Source: Thiogranum sp.
GTDB taxonomy: Bacteria > Pseudomonadota > Gammaproteobacteria > DSM-19610
Direction of reading: 5' to 3'
Length of the DNA stretch: 64,000 nucleotides
NCBI GenBank assembly: GCA_030148805.1
Contig: JASBSS010000017.1
Location: 1 to 64,000, forward strand
Below the pieces are notes generated by a model, which had not been told where the DNA came from, did not search any database, and saw only the letters and a list, made by a program, of their open reading frames with translations. The position numbers were made by a program, and so were the translations under genes. Numbering within the stretch: position 1 is the stretch's first letter; every line of letters starts with the position of its first letter. Below are positions 26,077 through 33,449 of this stretch, piece by piece.

Positions 26077-26673
26077 ATGAATCCGGACGAAAAGAGAGCT
26101 ACGGATTATCTTGAAAGCCGTGGACTCACTGCGGAGCGCTTTTCCAAAGCAGAAACGGGCACTGGAAAAACGCCTGATTTTCGAGTATTTCGAAACGGAG
26201 AACTTCTTTTCTACTGCGAGGTTAAATCTAGCGCCGAAGATAGGTGGCTCGACGACCAACTAAACAATGCTGCTCCTGGCGAATTGGTGGGTGGAGCAAG
26301 GAACGATCCAGTCTTTAACCGCCTTACCTCCCACGTTCATGGAGCCGTCAAGCAGTTTGATGCCGTAAACAAAAACAATAAATATCCGAATGTCCTCGCT
26401 TTCGTGAATCACGACCACATGTGCGGGTTCAATGATCTCTTGGGGATATTAACTGGAAACCTCTACGCCAATGACGGTACGGCGCACCCAATTTATCGAC
26501 AATTCTCTCACGGCCGCATTAAAAACGAAAAAGGAAAGATTCATTTGTTTATCTGGCTAGACGATCATCGGCCAGATCGTCTGTTTTTTAGCCAAACAGA
26601 CGAAGCCCACCATGCAGTAGTGTGTGCTGCATTCGGAATTCAGCCAAATGAAATCGAACAAATCGGATCCTGA
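26077..26673 (+). CDS. Orphan PD-(D/E)XK-like protein of low GC
   Basis: A 198-residue soluble protein starting MNPDEKRATDYLESRGL. GKTPDFRVFRNGELLFYCEVKSS has the layout of a PD-(D/E)XK nuclease core: PD, then a strand ending E-x-K. No methyltransferase or partner gene is adjacent. Base composition is clearly lower in GC than its neighbours and codon use differs (many AAA, GAA, TTT), which suggests recent transfer. GGAG (AGGAGTCGAAG) precedes ATG 26077. Restriction, Holliday-junction or defence functions are possible; none is shown. Confidence 0.6.
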   Translation: MNPDEKRATDYLESRGLTAERFSKAETGTGKTPDFRVFRNGELLFYCEVKSSAEDRWLDDQLNNAAPGELVGGARNDPVFNRLTSHVHGAVKQFDAVNKNNKYPNVLAFVNHDHMCGFNDLLGILTGNLYANDGTAHPIYRQFSHGRIKNEKGKIHLFIWLDDHRPDRLFFSQTDEAHHAVVCAAFGIQPNEIEQIGS

Positions 26674-26729
26674 CAACACCCCAACCAGCGTTTGACGGCC
26701 GTGCCAAATTACCAACTGCCCCAGGTCAC

Positions 26730-27047
26730 GTGAGCACCATGACAAACAACGCAGTCAACTATAAAAAATCGAAAAGGAAGCAGGTCACCTATGGACTTGT
26801 ATTCAGTGGAATAGTCGTTTTCGTCGGTATGCTCTTTTCCCCAATCAACACCCTAAACAAGATTTTGGTCTTTGCAGCGATCTCATTGATCTTCGCCGCA
26901 TTGGCGATATTTCTAATAAGAAAAGCCGCTAAAGAGGCTGTGTGCCCCCACTGCGATGCGGATATATTCGAGGTCATCCAGGCATCGGAATAAACAAAAT
27001 TGCAGTTCAAGTACTGCCCCGCTTGCGGCAAGGAAGTCGAGATATGA
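26730..27047 (+). pseudogene. Small membrane protein with zinc ribbon, split by an in-frame TAA
   Basis: The 5' part encodes 87 residues: a basic N-terminus, two hydrophobic segments (VTYGLVFSGIVVFVGMLF and ILVFAAISLIFAALAIFLI), then CPHCDADIFEVIQASE followed by TAA (26991-26993). Reading on in the same frame gives TKLQFKYCPACGKEVEI and a TGA at 27045-27047. CPHC and CPAC are the two halves of one zinc ribbon. One base change (for example AAA to TAA) would explain the split. The truncated form may still be made. It has low GC like the previous gene. Confidence 0.7.
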
Positions 27048-27221
27048 TCAACCCGCTGAGTTGGCAGTGATCGCGCATGGCTGCGGGCATTGCTGATTGC
27101 GGCGGACACAGGGGTCAGTGCCAGAAAAGCGAAGGTGTTGAAGGTGGCCGGTGTCGACCGCTAGCAGCGGGCTCGGCCGGCACGGGTCTCTACAAACAAA
27201 ATCTTAACGTTTGCAAACCGC

Positions 27222-27240
27222 CCCTGTCAGTTCTGACAGT
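27222..27240. repeat. Palindromic direct repeat, copy 2 (CTGTCAGTTCTGACAG core)
   Basis: Perfect 7-bp arms CTGTCAG/CTGACAG around TT, in the otherwise gene-free stretch 27048-27410. Matches copy 1 at 26017. I see nothing else coding in this stretch. Confidence 0.7.
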
Positions 27241-27410
27241 TTGCCCGTGCCGTCGCTTCGCGGCACAATGCCCGCAAACCAATACGAACCGATAACAAGA
27301 ACAAGGGAGACGCCGCCATCTGCCAGATCACCCCCGGATATCCTTCCGTCCGCCTCCTGTCGGCCGCGCGGAGCGCGCGCCGGACACGAACGAGGCTGAT
27401 CCTCCCACTC

Positions 27411-27893
27411 GTGCTCCTGGTGAGCGGTTGTGCGACCTACTCCCCCGTTCCGGAGAACTACCAGGGTCCGGTCTCGACCATCGCCAGCTCGCAGAAACGC
27501 CATAGCATCAGCAAGGCGGATATCTTTTATCTCAGCCGGGTGGACGGTCAGAACATCAGAAGCTCCTTGAACGCCACCCGGGAGGCGAGCTATGGCCAAG
27601 GGCCTGTTCTGACGACCAAGCTGGTGTCGACGCGGGTGCCGTCCCGGGAAGGGACTTTCACCCTCGTCGGGCGAACCGAGTATGCCGCACCGATCCAGGC
27701 GCTGACCGGGACGGTCTATGAGGTCCAGGGCGACATCGCGTTCGCGCCGCGGCCCAACGAAACCTATGTGGTCAAGGGCCAACTGGGTCCTGACTACTCC
27801 GCCGTGTGGATCGAGTCCAGGGAAACCGGCGAGGTGGTCCAGAAGAAGATCGAGATCCATGGCAACACGGCGTTGAAAATTTGGCAGAAATGA
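27411..27893 (+). CDS. Uncharacterised lipoprotein (start uncertain)
   Basis: A protein of 160 residues from GTG 27411, of unknown function. The lipobox LLVSGC sits only seven residues from that GTG, too short for a signal peptide. The frame stays open upstream with RLILPLVLLVSGC preceded by a basic RRTRTR stretch, so the true start must be further 5'. AAGGGAGA at 27304-27311 is a good ribosome-binding site followed by ATC at 27318 rather than ATG. The mature part begins ATYSPVPENYQGP and ends in a beta-rich domain. The next gene is also a small lipoprotein. Confidence 0.6.
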   Translation: MLLVSGCATYSPVPENYQGPVSTIASSQKRHSISKADIFYLSRVDGQNIRSSLNATREASYGQGPVLTTKLVSTRVPSREGTFTLVGRTEYAAPIQALTGTVYEVQGDIAFAPRPNETYVVKGQLGPDYSAVWIESRETGEVVQKKIEIHGNTALKIWQK

Positions 27894-27951
27894 ACGGCCG
27901 CGAATCGGGAACCACAAAACGACAAGAACAAGTGTAGGGAGTGGAAAGACA

Positions 27952-28386
27952 ATGAGCTATAAACGGATGGCTCTGGTCGTGGCTCTCGCCACGACCGGTT
28001 GTGTCACGGTGCCCAAGACCTCCTCGCAACTGGTGGAAAGCTCGAAGACCACCCAGGATTTCTGCTACGCGATGCCGCGCGCGGCGGTGGGCGAACGGGT
28101 GGCGGATTTTCTCGGGCGCTGTTACGGCAAGGTGGAGACCGCCATTCCCCTGGGCGGCGGTTATGTGCCGATGCGGGGCGATTTCCAGGTGGTCGACGAA
28201 CAGCTCGCCAAGGGCAACCGGTACTCGGTGCGCAATTTCATGGGCTTCGGTTACAGCGCCGACGTGGTCGATGGCGGGGAGCGCTGTGAGACGGCGGTGA
28301 ACATGTACGCGGTGACGGGGATGTGGAAGAAGCTGTTTGGGGCGGTGGACGCGACCGTCAAGGGCCAGGAGGTCAAATGCCCTTAG
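27952..28386 (+). CDS. Uncharacterised small lipoprotein
   Basis: A 144-residue protein with a short lipoprotein signal: MSYKRMALVVALATTGC, with Cys-17 the acceptor. The mature part has DFCYAMPRAAVGERVADFLGRCYG and ends EVKCP, with several cysteines that could pair in the periplasm. I do not recognise the family. GGGAG about 11 nt before ATG 27952 supports the start. It lies 58 nt after the preceding lipoprotein gene on the same strand, probably in one transcript. Confidence 0.65.
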   Translation: MSYKRMALVVALATTGCVTVPKTSSQLVESSKTTQDFCYAMPRAAVGERVADFLGRCYGKVETAIPLGGGYVPMRGDFQVVDEQLAKGNRYSVRNFMGFGYSADVVDGGERCETAVNMYAVTGMWKKLFGAVDATVKGQEVKCP

Positions 28387-28559
28387 ACAACCGGGACGAC
28401 GAACAGGCGGCCTGGACATCGGGGGTCACCACACCCCGTGCGATCGATGCCGTCGCCGAACGGATCGCCACAGCGCCCGGAGCGCCCTGAGGAATAACCC
28501 ACTGGATGAAATCCGTGGCACCCAGGCAGGCTTCTGGACAACGAGCGAGGTATCAACCC

Positions 28560-28988
28560 ATGCGGTTTCTCCTGCTGCCGCTTCTGAGTCTGTACCTGGC
28601 TTCTTGTATCGACGACAGCAACGGCACCGAGGCCGTCCCGCTCGAGTTCAGCGCGCGGTCGGGCTTGCAATCGGGGATCGACCCGCAACAGATCCGGGTG
28701 TTGCGCAGTGCCGCCGACTACGCCGCGCTGTTGTCGGAAACCACCCTCTCAGGGGCGCCGCCCACTCCGGATTTCAGCACCCGGATGCTGATCGCCGTGC
28801 TCAGCACGCTGGATTCGTGCTATGGCCTGTCGGCCGAGTCGGTGGTGAAGAGCGGCGGGTTCATCCGGGTGACGGTCGGTGTCTCCGGGCCGGCCGAGGT
28901 CTGTCCGGCGGTGGTCGGGCAGAACTATCTGCTCATCGACGTACCCCGGACAGCGGGTCAGGTTTCCGTCTGGCACCAGAGCCCGTGA
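28560..28988 (+). CDS. PrcB_C-like lipoprotein
   Basis: A 142-residue lipoprotein. The signal MRFLLLPLLSLYLASC has a clear lipobox. The mature part TRMLIAVLSTLDSCYGLSAE...FIRVTVGVSGPAEVCPAV...NYLLIDVPR resembles the PrcB C-terminal domain found in protease-complex assembly proteins and many small lipoproteins. ATG 28560 with GAGG upstream was preferred to an ATG 54 nt earlier, which would bury the signal peptide. Function unknown. The remnant of a RelE gene follows directly. Confidence 0.6.
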   Translation: MRFLLLPLLSLYLASCIDDSNGTEAVPLEFSARSGLQSGIDPQQIRVLRSAADYAALLSETTLSGAPPTPDFSTRMLIAVLSTLDSCYGLSAESVVKSGGFIRVTVGVSGPAEVCPAVVGQNYLLIDVPRTAGQVSVWHQSP

Positions 28989-29004
28989 GGCGCAAACTTC
29001 TGCG

Positions 29005-29238
29005 GTGAAAGAGCTAGAAGCCATACTGCAAAAGAAAGAACGGCAACGCATCATCCGACGAATTGGCCAATTGGCTGCAGATCCCCGCCCGCCAGGCGCA
29101 AAGAAGCTATCCGGAAATGGCAAGTATCGCGTACGTCAGGGTGCTTACCGGATTGTATAGGGTATCGAGGATAGCGAATTGATTGTCGTGGTGGTGAAGG
29201 TAGGACAGAGAAAGGCTGTTTATCGCGGCCCCCTCTAA
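29005..29238 (+). pseudogene. RelE/ParE-family toxin remnant
   Basis: The reading frame encodes SAVKELEAILQKKERQRII and KKLSGNGKYRVRQGAYRIV. A TAG (29158-29160) then interrupts, and the frame continues GIEDSELIVVVVKVGQRK and AVYRG to TAA at 29236-29238. Intact RelE relatives have YRIVY-(E/G)IED, so TAG replaces a tyrosine codon. The usual first strand (M-Y-x-V-x-F) is also missing because the PrcB-like gene ends there. No antitoxin gene is adjacent. The remnant is inactive by inspection. Confidence 0.8.
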
Positions 29239-29333
29239 ACCGATCGCCCGCGCCGACGCTGGAAAGCGTAGCCCTTGGGCGGAAACTTTAGCGACCGCCC
29301 GGACACTAAGTGTCTTTTATCTGGAGAGACCCC

Positions 29334-30095
29334 ATGCCCGACGACTACCCCCGCATCGCCGCGGTCACCGGCGCCACCTCCGGCATCGGCGAGGCCACCG
29401 CGAGAAGATTTCTGCAATCCGGGTTCGCCGTGGTCGGCAACGGCCGCAACGGCCAGAAGCTCGCGGCGCTGGAGGACGAACTCGGCCCGGCGTTCTGCGG
29501 CGTGGCCGGCGATGCGAGCGAGGAAAGTGTTCTGGACAGCCTGTTCGAGACCGCCGCCGGGCGCTACGGGGCGGCCCCGGATATCGTGGTGGTCAACGCC
29601 GGTCGCGGCCTGGGCGGGTCGGTGAAGGACGCCGATCTGTCCGAGTTCCAGGATCTGCTCAAGGTCAATCTGACCGGCGCGCTGGCGCTGTTGCAAAAAG
29701 CGGCGCGGCGGATGGTCGCGCGGCAACGCGACGCGTTCCCGCGACAGGCCGCCGACATCGTCATCATCGGCTCGGTGGTGGGGCGGCATATCTCCCCGTT
29801 CAGCGCGGTCTACGGGGCGTCGAAATTCGCCGTGCATTCGCTGGCCGAGGCGCTGCGCCGTGAGATCGGCCCGCTGGGGGTGCGCGTCAGCCTGGTGGAA
29901 CCGGCGGTGGTGTTGAGCGGCTTCCAGGCGGTGGCCGGCTACGACGACGAGATGCTGCAGCATTTCGAGGAGAAATTCGGGCCGCTGCTGGTGGGCGAAG
30001 ATATCGCCAATGCGATCGGCTATATCGTCGACCAGCCCGCGCACGTGCACATCAGCGACATCGTGGTACGGCCGACGCGGCAGGATTATCCCTGA
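29334..30095 (+). CDS. Short-chain dehydrogenase/reductase (SDR)
   Basis: Classical SDR of 253 residues. The cofactor motif is AVTGATSGIGEATARRFL, the structural NAG is in VVVNAGRGLGG, and the catalytic set is S in IIGSVVG with YGASKFAVHSLAEAL (Y-x-x-x-K). The substrate is unknown; YdfG/serine-type dehydrogenases have this arrangement. ATG 29334 (MPDDYPRIAAV) follows GGAGAGA. It is the last gene before the C1 region and converges on the fds regulator. Confidence 0.85.
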   Translation: MPDDYPRIAAVTGATSGIGEATARRFLQSGFAVVGNGRNGQKLAALEDELGPAFCGVAGDASEESVLDSLFETAAGRYGAAPDIVVVNAGRGLGGSVKDADLSEFQDLLKVNLTGALALLQKAARRMVARQRDAFPRQAADIVIIGSVVGRHISPFSAVYGASKFAVHSLAEALRREIGPLGVRVSLVEPAVVLSGFQAVAGYDDEMLQHFEEKFGPLLVGEDIANAIGYIVDQPAHVHISDIVVRPTRQDYP

Positions 30096-30138
30096 GCGGG
30101 GCGCCGCCCCACCCGCCTCGGCTGGCAACCGGCCTGCG

Positions 30139-31215
30139 CTAACGCCGGCCGAGCGTGGGGAAGGCCTCGTCGGGTTTGAGCAGTTCCAGGCTCAGGCTGG
30201 GCGCGTAGCCGGGTAGGCGGCTGACCTCGGCCTTGAACTCGCCGCTCTCGAGGGTTTCGAGGATCGGCCGGAAACGGCTGTCGTGCAGCAGGCGCTCCTC
30301 GAACATCAGAAAATAGCGCTCGGTGAGCAGCGGCACGAAGTCCAGGTCGAACTGACGCGCCGCGGCCTCGACGCCGATGCCGACGTCGGCCTTGCGGCTG
30401 GCGATATAGGCGGCGACCGCGGCGTGGGTGAACTCGATGCTCTCGAAACCCGCCAGGTCGCGCCGGTCGATGCCGGCCTGCGCCAACAACAGCTCCAGCA
30501 ACATGCGGGTGCCGGAATTCTCCTGGCGGTTGACCAGGCGCACCGGCGCCTTGGCGAGATCGGCGATGCTCCAGATCTGTTTGGGGTTGCCCTTGGCCAC
30601 CATGATGCCCTGCCCGCGCGTGGCCAGGCACACCAGCCGGAAGGTGGGCTTGAACAACTTGGCGTAGTTGGCCAGCACCGGTTCCAGCAACGGGCCCTGG
30701 GGGATGTGGAAGCCGGCGATGTCGCAAGCGCCCCGGCTGAGGGCGTCGACCGCGTCGAGACTGCCGCGATAGTTGATCTCCAGTTCGCCGTGCTTGCGGA
30801 TCAGCCGCTTGTGCAGGGCGTCGACGGCGAAACCGTGACTGGCGAACAGGCGCAGCGCACCCTGCCCTTGCGGCACCACGGCGTGCAGTTCCGCCTCGAT
30901 CTCGGAGGCCATGCTGTCGAGCAGGGGCATCAGCCGCGCCTCGACCTGCTTGTGCGCCCAGACCAGTTTGCGGCCCAGATCGGTCAGGTGCGAGCCGCGC
31001 CCCCGTGTCATTTCCACCACACTGTCACCCAGAAGTGTGTCGAGTTCGGCCAGGATGTTCCAGGCGTGACGATAGGAGATGCGCAGGCGTTCGCTGGCCT
31101 GGCGCAGGTTGCCGCAGGCGTCCACTTCCGAGAGCAGATTCAATGCCTTGTCCAACGATGTCGGGCGCCCCGAGCCATCGATATGGCTGATGGCGGGGCG
31201 GATGGAGAATCGCAT
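30139..31215 (-). CDS. ModE/LysR-type HTH regulator with PBP-like domain (likely fds regulator)
   Basis: A 358-residue transcription regulator. The N-terminal winged HTH (NLRQASERLRISYRHAWNILAELD, given here as two parts around SYRHAWNIL) is of the ModE/LysR kind. From about residue 115 a periplasmic-binding-protein-like domain begins (LRLFASHGFAVDALHKRLI) and runs to the C-terminus, similar to MopR/PBP-like ligand domains that sense oxyanions or small acids. It is divergent from fdsG, as regulators of fds operons often are. Formate or molybdate as ligand is inference. Confidence 0.75.
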   Translation of the reverse strand: MRFSIRPAISHIDGSGRPTSLDKALNLLSEVDACGNLRQASERLRISYRHAWNILAELDTLLGDSVVEMTRGRGSHLTDLGRKLVWAHKQVEARLMPLLDSMASEIEAELHAVVPQGQGALRLFASHGFAVDALHKRLIRKHGELEINYRGSLDAVDALSRGACDIAGFHIPQGPLLEPVLANYAKLFKPTFRLVCLATRGQGIMVAKGNPKQIWSIADLAKAPVRLVNRQENSGTRMLLELLLAQAGIDRRDLAGFESIEFTHAAVAAYIASRKADVGIGVEAAARQFDLDFVPLLTERYFLMFEERLLHDSRFRPILETLESGEFKAEVSRLPGYAPSLSLELLKPDEAFPTLGRR

Positions 31216-31257
31216 AGTTGCACTCCGGTTCCGATAAAACCGCGCGCCCTGATCCGA

Positions 31258-31273
31258 TTTATATGCCTATAAA
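31258..31273. promoter_or_regulatory. Operator-like palindrome between regulator and fdsG
   Basis: Perfect TTTATA-TGCC-TATAAA in the AT-rich 187-bp divergent spacer, about 45 bp upstream of the regulator start and 130 bp from fdsG. It probably overlaps a regulator promoter; a good place for autoregulation. Confidence 0.45.
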
Positions 31274-31402
31274 ATTCATATTGCCATGATTTGCTTCGTT
31301 ATTTAGCATCCGGCCCATGGCGTGGATAGTGAGCGTGAGTCGATATATGCATGAACGAGGCCATTTGGTGGCGCCACCCCGGTTGCTGACGGGGCCAGGC
31401 GC

Positions 31403-31873
31403 ATGACGGACACCCTGCCCGAGGCCGACGCCCAGAGCGTCGAGGCCGCGATCCTGGCCCACGGGACGCAGCCGGGCGCGTTGCTGCCGCTGCTGCACGC
31501 CGTCCAGGACCGGCTCGGCCACATTCCCCCGCCGGCGGTCACGCGCATCGCCGCCGCGCTCAACCTGTCGCGCGCCGAGGTCCACGGGGTGGTCTCCTAT
31601 TACCACCATTTCCGCGAGCGGCCCTGTGGCCGCCATCTGCTGGAAATCTGCCGGGCCGAGGCCTGTCAGGCGCGCGGCGCGCGTGAGCTCGAGGCGCACG
31701 TGCGCCGCCGCCTGGGTTGCGACTTCCACCAGACCAGTGGCGAGGGTGTGTCGCTGGAGCCGGTGTACTGTCTGGGCCTGTGCGCCACCGGTCCGGCCAT
31801 CGCCATCGACGGCCAGGCGTTCAGCCGCGTCAGCGCCGCGGTGTTCGATGCCCTGAGAGCGCGGCACCTGTGA
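31403..31873 (+). CDS. fdsG: NAD-dependent formate dehydrogenase gamma subunit
   Basis: NuoE-like [2Fe-2S] subunit of the soluble molybdenum formate dehydrogenase, 156 residues. It shows ALLPLLHAVQDRLGHIPPPA and VHGVVSYYHHFRERPCGRH. The four cluster cysteines are in CRAEACQARGA and VYCLGLCATGPA. It passes electrons between the catalytic alpha subunit and the flavin subunit. The stop overlaps the fdsB start in GTGA, so translation is coupled. First gene of fdsG-fdsB-fdsA-fdhD-fdsD. Confidence 0.93.
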   Translation: MTDTLPEADAQSVEAAILAHGTQPGALLPLLHAVQDRLGHIPPPAVTRIAAALNLSRAEVHGVVSYYHHFRERPCGRHLLEICRAEACQARGARELEAHVRRRLGCDFHQTSGEGVSLEPVYCLGLCATGPAIAIDGQAFSRVSAAVFDALRARHL

Positions 31874-33423
31874 GCCAGGTGCTGTATATCCCCCGCGATA
31901 GCGTCGCCCTGTCGCTCGGCGCCGACGAACTGGCGCTGGCGGTGAGCGCCGAGGCCCGCCGCCGGCGGATCGACCTGCAACTGGTGCGCAACAGCTCGCG
32001 CGGGCTGTTCTGGCTGGAGCCGCTGCTGGAGGTGCACACGCCCGAGGGTCGGGTCGGCTACGGGCCGGTCGCGCCCGCCGATGTCGCCGGCTTGTTCGAC
32101 GCCGGGTTCCTGCGCGGCGGGGAACATCCGCTGTGCCAGGGGATCGTCGACGACCTCCCCTATCTCAAACGCCAGCAACGCCTGACCTTCGCCCGCGCCG
32201 GCCTCACCGATCCGCTGTCGTTGAGCGACTACCTGGCCCACCAGGGCTTCGTCGGTCTGCGCCGTGCCCTGAGCATGAGCGCCGCCGAGATCGTCGCCGC
32301 GGTCACCGACTCGGGTCTGCGCGGGCGCGGCGGCGCGGCCTTTCCCGCAGGCATCAAATGGCAGACGGTGCGCACCACCGAGGCCAGGCGCAAATATGTG
32401 GTCTGCAACGCCGACGAGGGCGACTCCGGGACGTTCGCCGACCGCATGCTGATGGAAGGCGATCCGTTCGCGCTGATCGAGGGGATGACGATCGCCGCGC
32501 TCGCGGTCGGCGCCGGCGAGGGTTACATCTACGTGCGCTCGGAATACCCTCAGGCCTACCGGACACTCTGTCAGGCCGTGGATCTCGCCACCGCGGCCGG
32601 CTATCTGGGCGCGGACATCCTCGGTGGCGGCCGGGGCTTCGAGCTGCACGTGCGCAAGGCCGCCGGTTCCTATGTCTGCGGCGAGGAGACGGCGATGCTC
32701 GAAAGCCTGGAGGGCAAGCGCGGCATGGTGCGCGCCAAACCGCCGCTGCCCGCCGTCCACGGGCTGTTCGGTTGTCCCAGCATCATCAACAACGTCATCA
32801 CCCTGGCCAGCGTGCCGGTGATCCTGGCGCGCGGCGCGGACTTCTATCGCGGCTTCGGACTGGGGCGTTCGCGCGGCACGCTGCCGTTGCAGCTGGGCGG
32901 GAATGTCCGTCACGGCGGCCTGATCGAGCTGGCTTTCGGCACCACCCTGCGCGAGCTGATCGACGAGTTCGGCGGCGGCACCGAAAGCGGCCGCCCGTTG
33001 CGCGCGGTGCAGGTGGGCGGCCCGCTCGGCAGCTACCTGCCGGCGTCGCTGCTCGATGTGCCGATCGACTACGAAGCGCTGGCGCAGATCGGCGGCGTGC
33101 TCGGCCACGGCGGCGTGGTGGTGTTCGACGACAGCGTCGACATGGCCCAGCAGGCGCGTTTCGCCATGGAATTCTGCGCGCTGGAATCCTGCGGCAAGTG
33201 CACCCCCTGCCGGATCGGCGCGACCCGCGGCGTCGAGCTCGTCGACAGCATCATCGCAGGTCAACAGCGGGAACGACAGACAGGCTTGTTGCGGGATCTG
33301 TGCGCGACCATGCTCGACGGTTCGCTGTGCGCCATGGGCGGCATGACCCCCTATCCGGTGCTGTCCGCGCTCGATCACTTTCCCGAGGATTTCGCGCGAC
33401 CGTCCGCCCGCCGCGCGGGCTGA
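31870..33423 (+). CDS. fdsB: NAD-dependent formate dehydrogenase beta (flavin) subunit
   Basis: NuoF-like diaphorase subunit of 517 residues that reduces NAD+ with FMN. An N-terminal thioredoxin-like stretch is followed by the NADH/FMN site GLRGRGGAAFPAGIKWQ. KYVVCNADEGDSGTFADR and GAGSYVCGEETAM-type (AAGSYVCGEETAMLESL) come next. The [4Fe-4S] ligands are in ESCGKCTPCRIGATRG near residue 441 with a fourth Cys in GSLCAMGG. Start GTG 31870 was chosen for the 4-nt overlap with fdsG; the frame is open further upstream but inside fdsG. Confidence 0.93.
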   Translation: MSQVLYIPRDSVALSLGADELALAVSAEARRRRIDLQLVRNSSRGLFWLEPLLEVHTPEGRVGYGPVAPADVAGLFDAGFLRGGEHPLCQGIVDDLPYLKRQQRLTFARAGLTDPLSLSDYLAHQGFVGLRRALSMSAAEIVAAVTDSGLRGRGGAAFPAGIKWQTVRTTEARRKYVVCNADEGDSGTFADRMLMEGDPFALIEGMTIAALAVGAGEGYIYVRSEYPQAYRTLCQAVDLATAAGYLGADILGGGRGFELHVRKAAGSYVCGEETAMLESLEGKRGMVRAKPPLPAVHGLFGCPSIINNVITLASVPVILARGADFYRGFGLGRSRGTLPLQLGGNVRHGGLIELAFGTTLRELIDEFGGGTESGRPLRAVQVGGPLGSYLPASLLDVPIDYEALAQIGGVLGHGGVVVFDDSVDMAQQARFAMEFCALESCGKCTPCRIGATRGVELVDSIIAGQQRERQTGLLRDLCATMLDGSLCAMGGMTPYPVLSALDHFPEDFARPSARRAG

Positions 33424-33449
33424 GGCGTTCGCGGCTTGGAGGAACCGAC

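Noticed and set aside
27077-27295. Small ORF in the 27.0-27.4 kb gap
   Set aside because: No ribosome-binding site, no family resemblance, and it overlaps the palindromic repeat.
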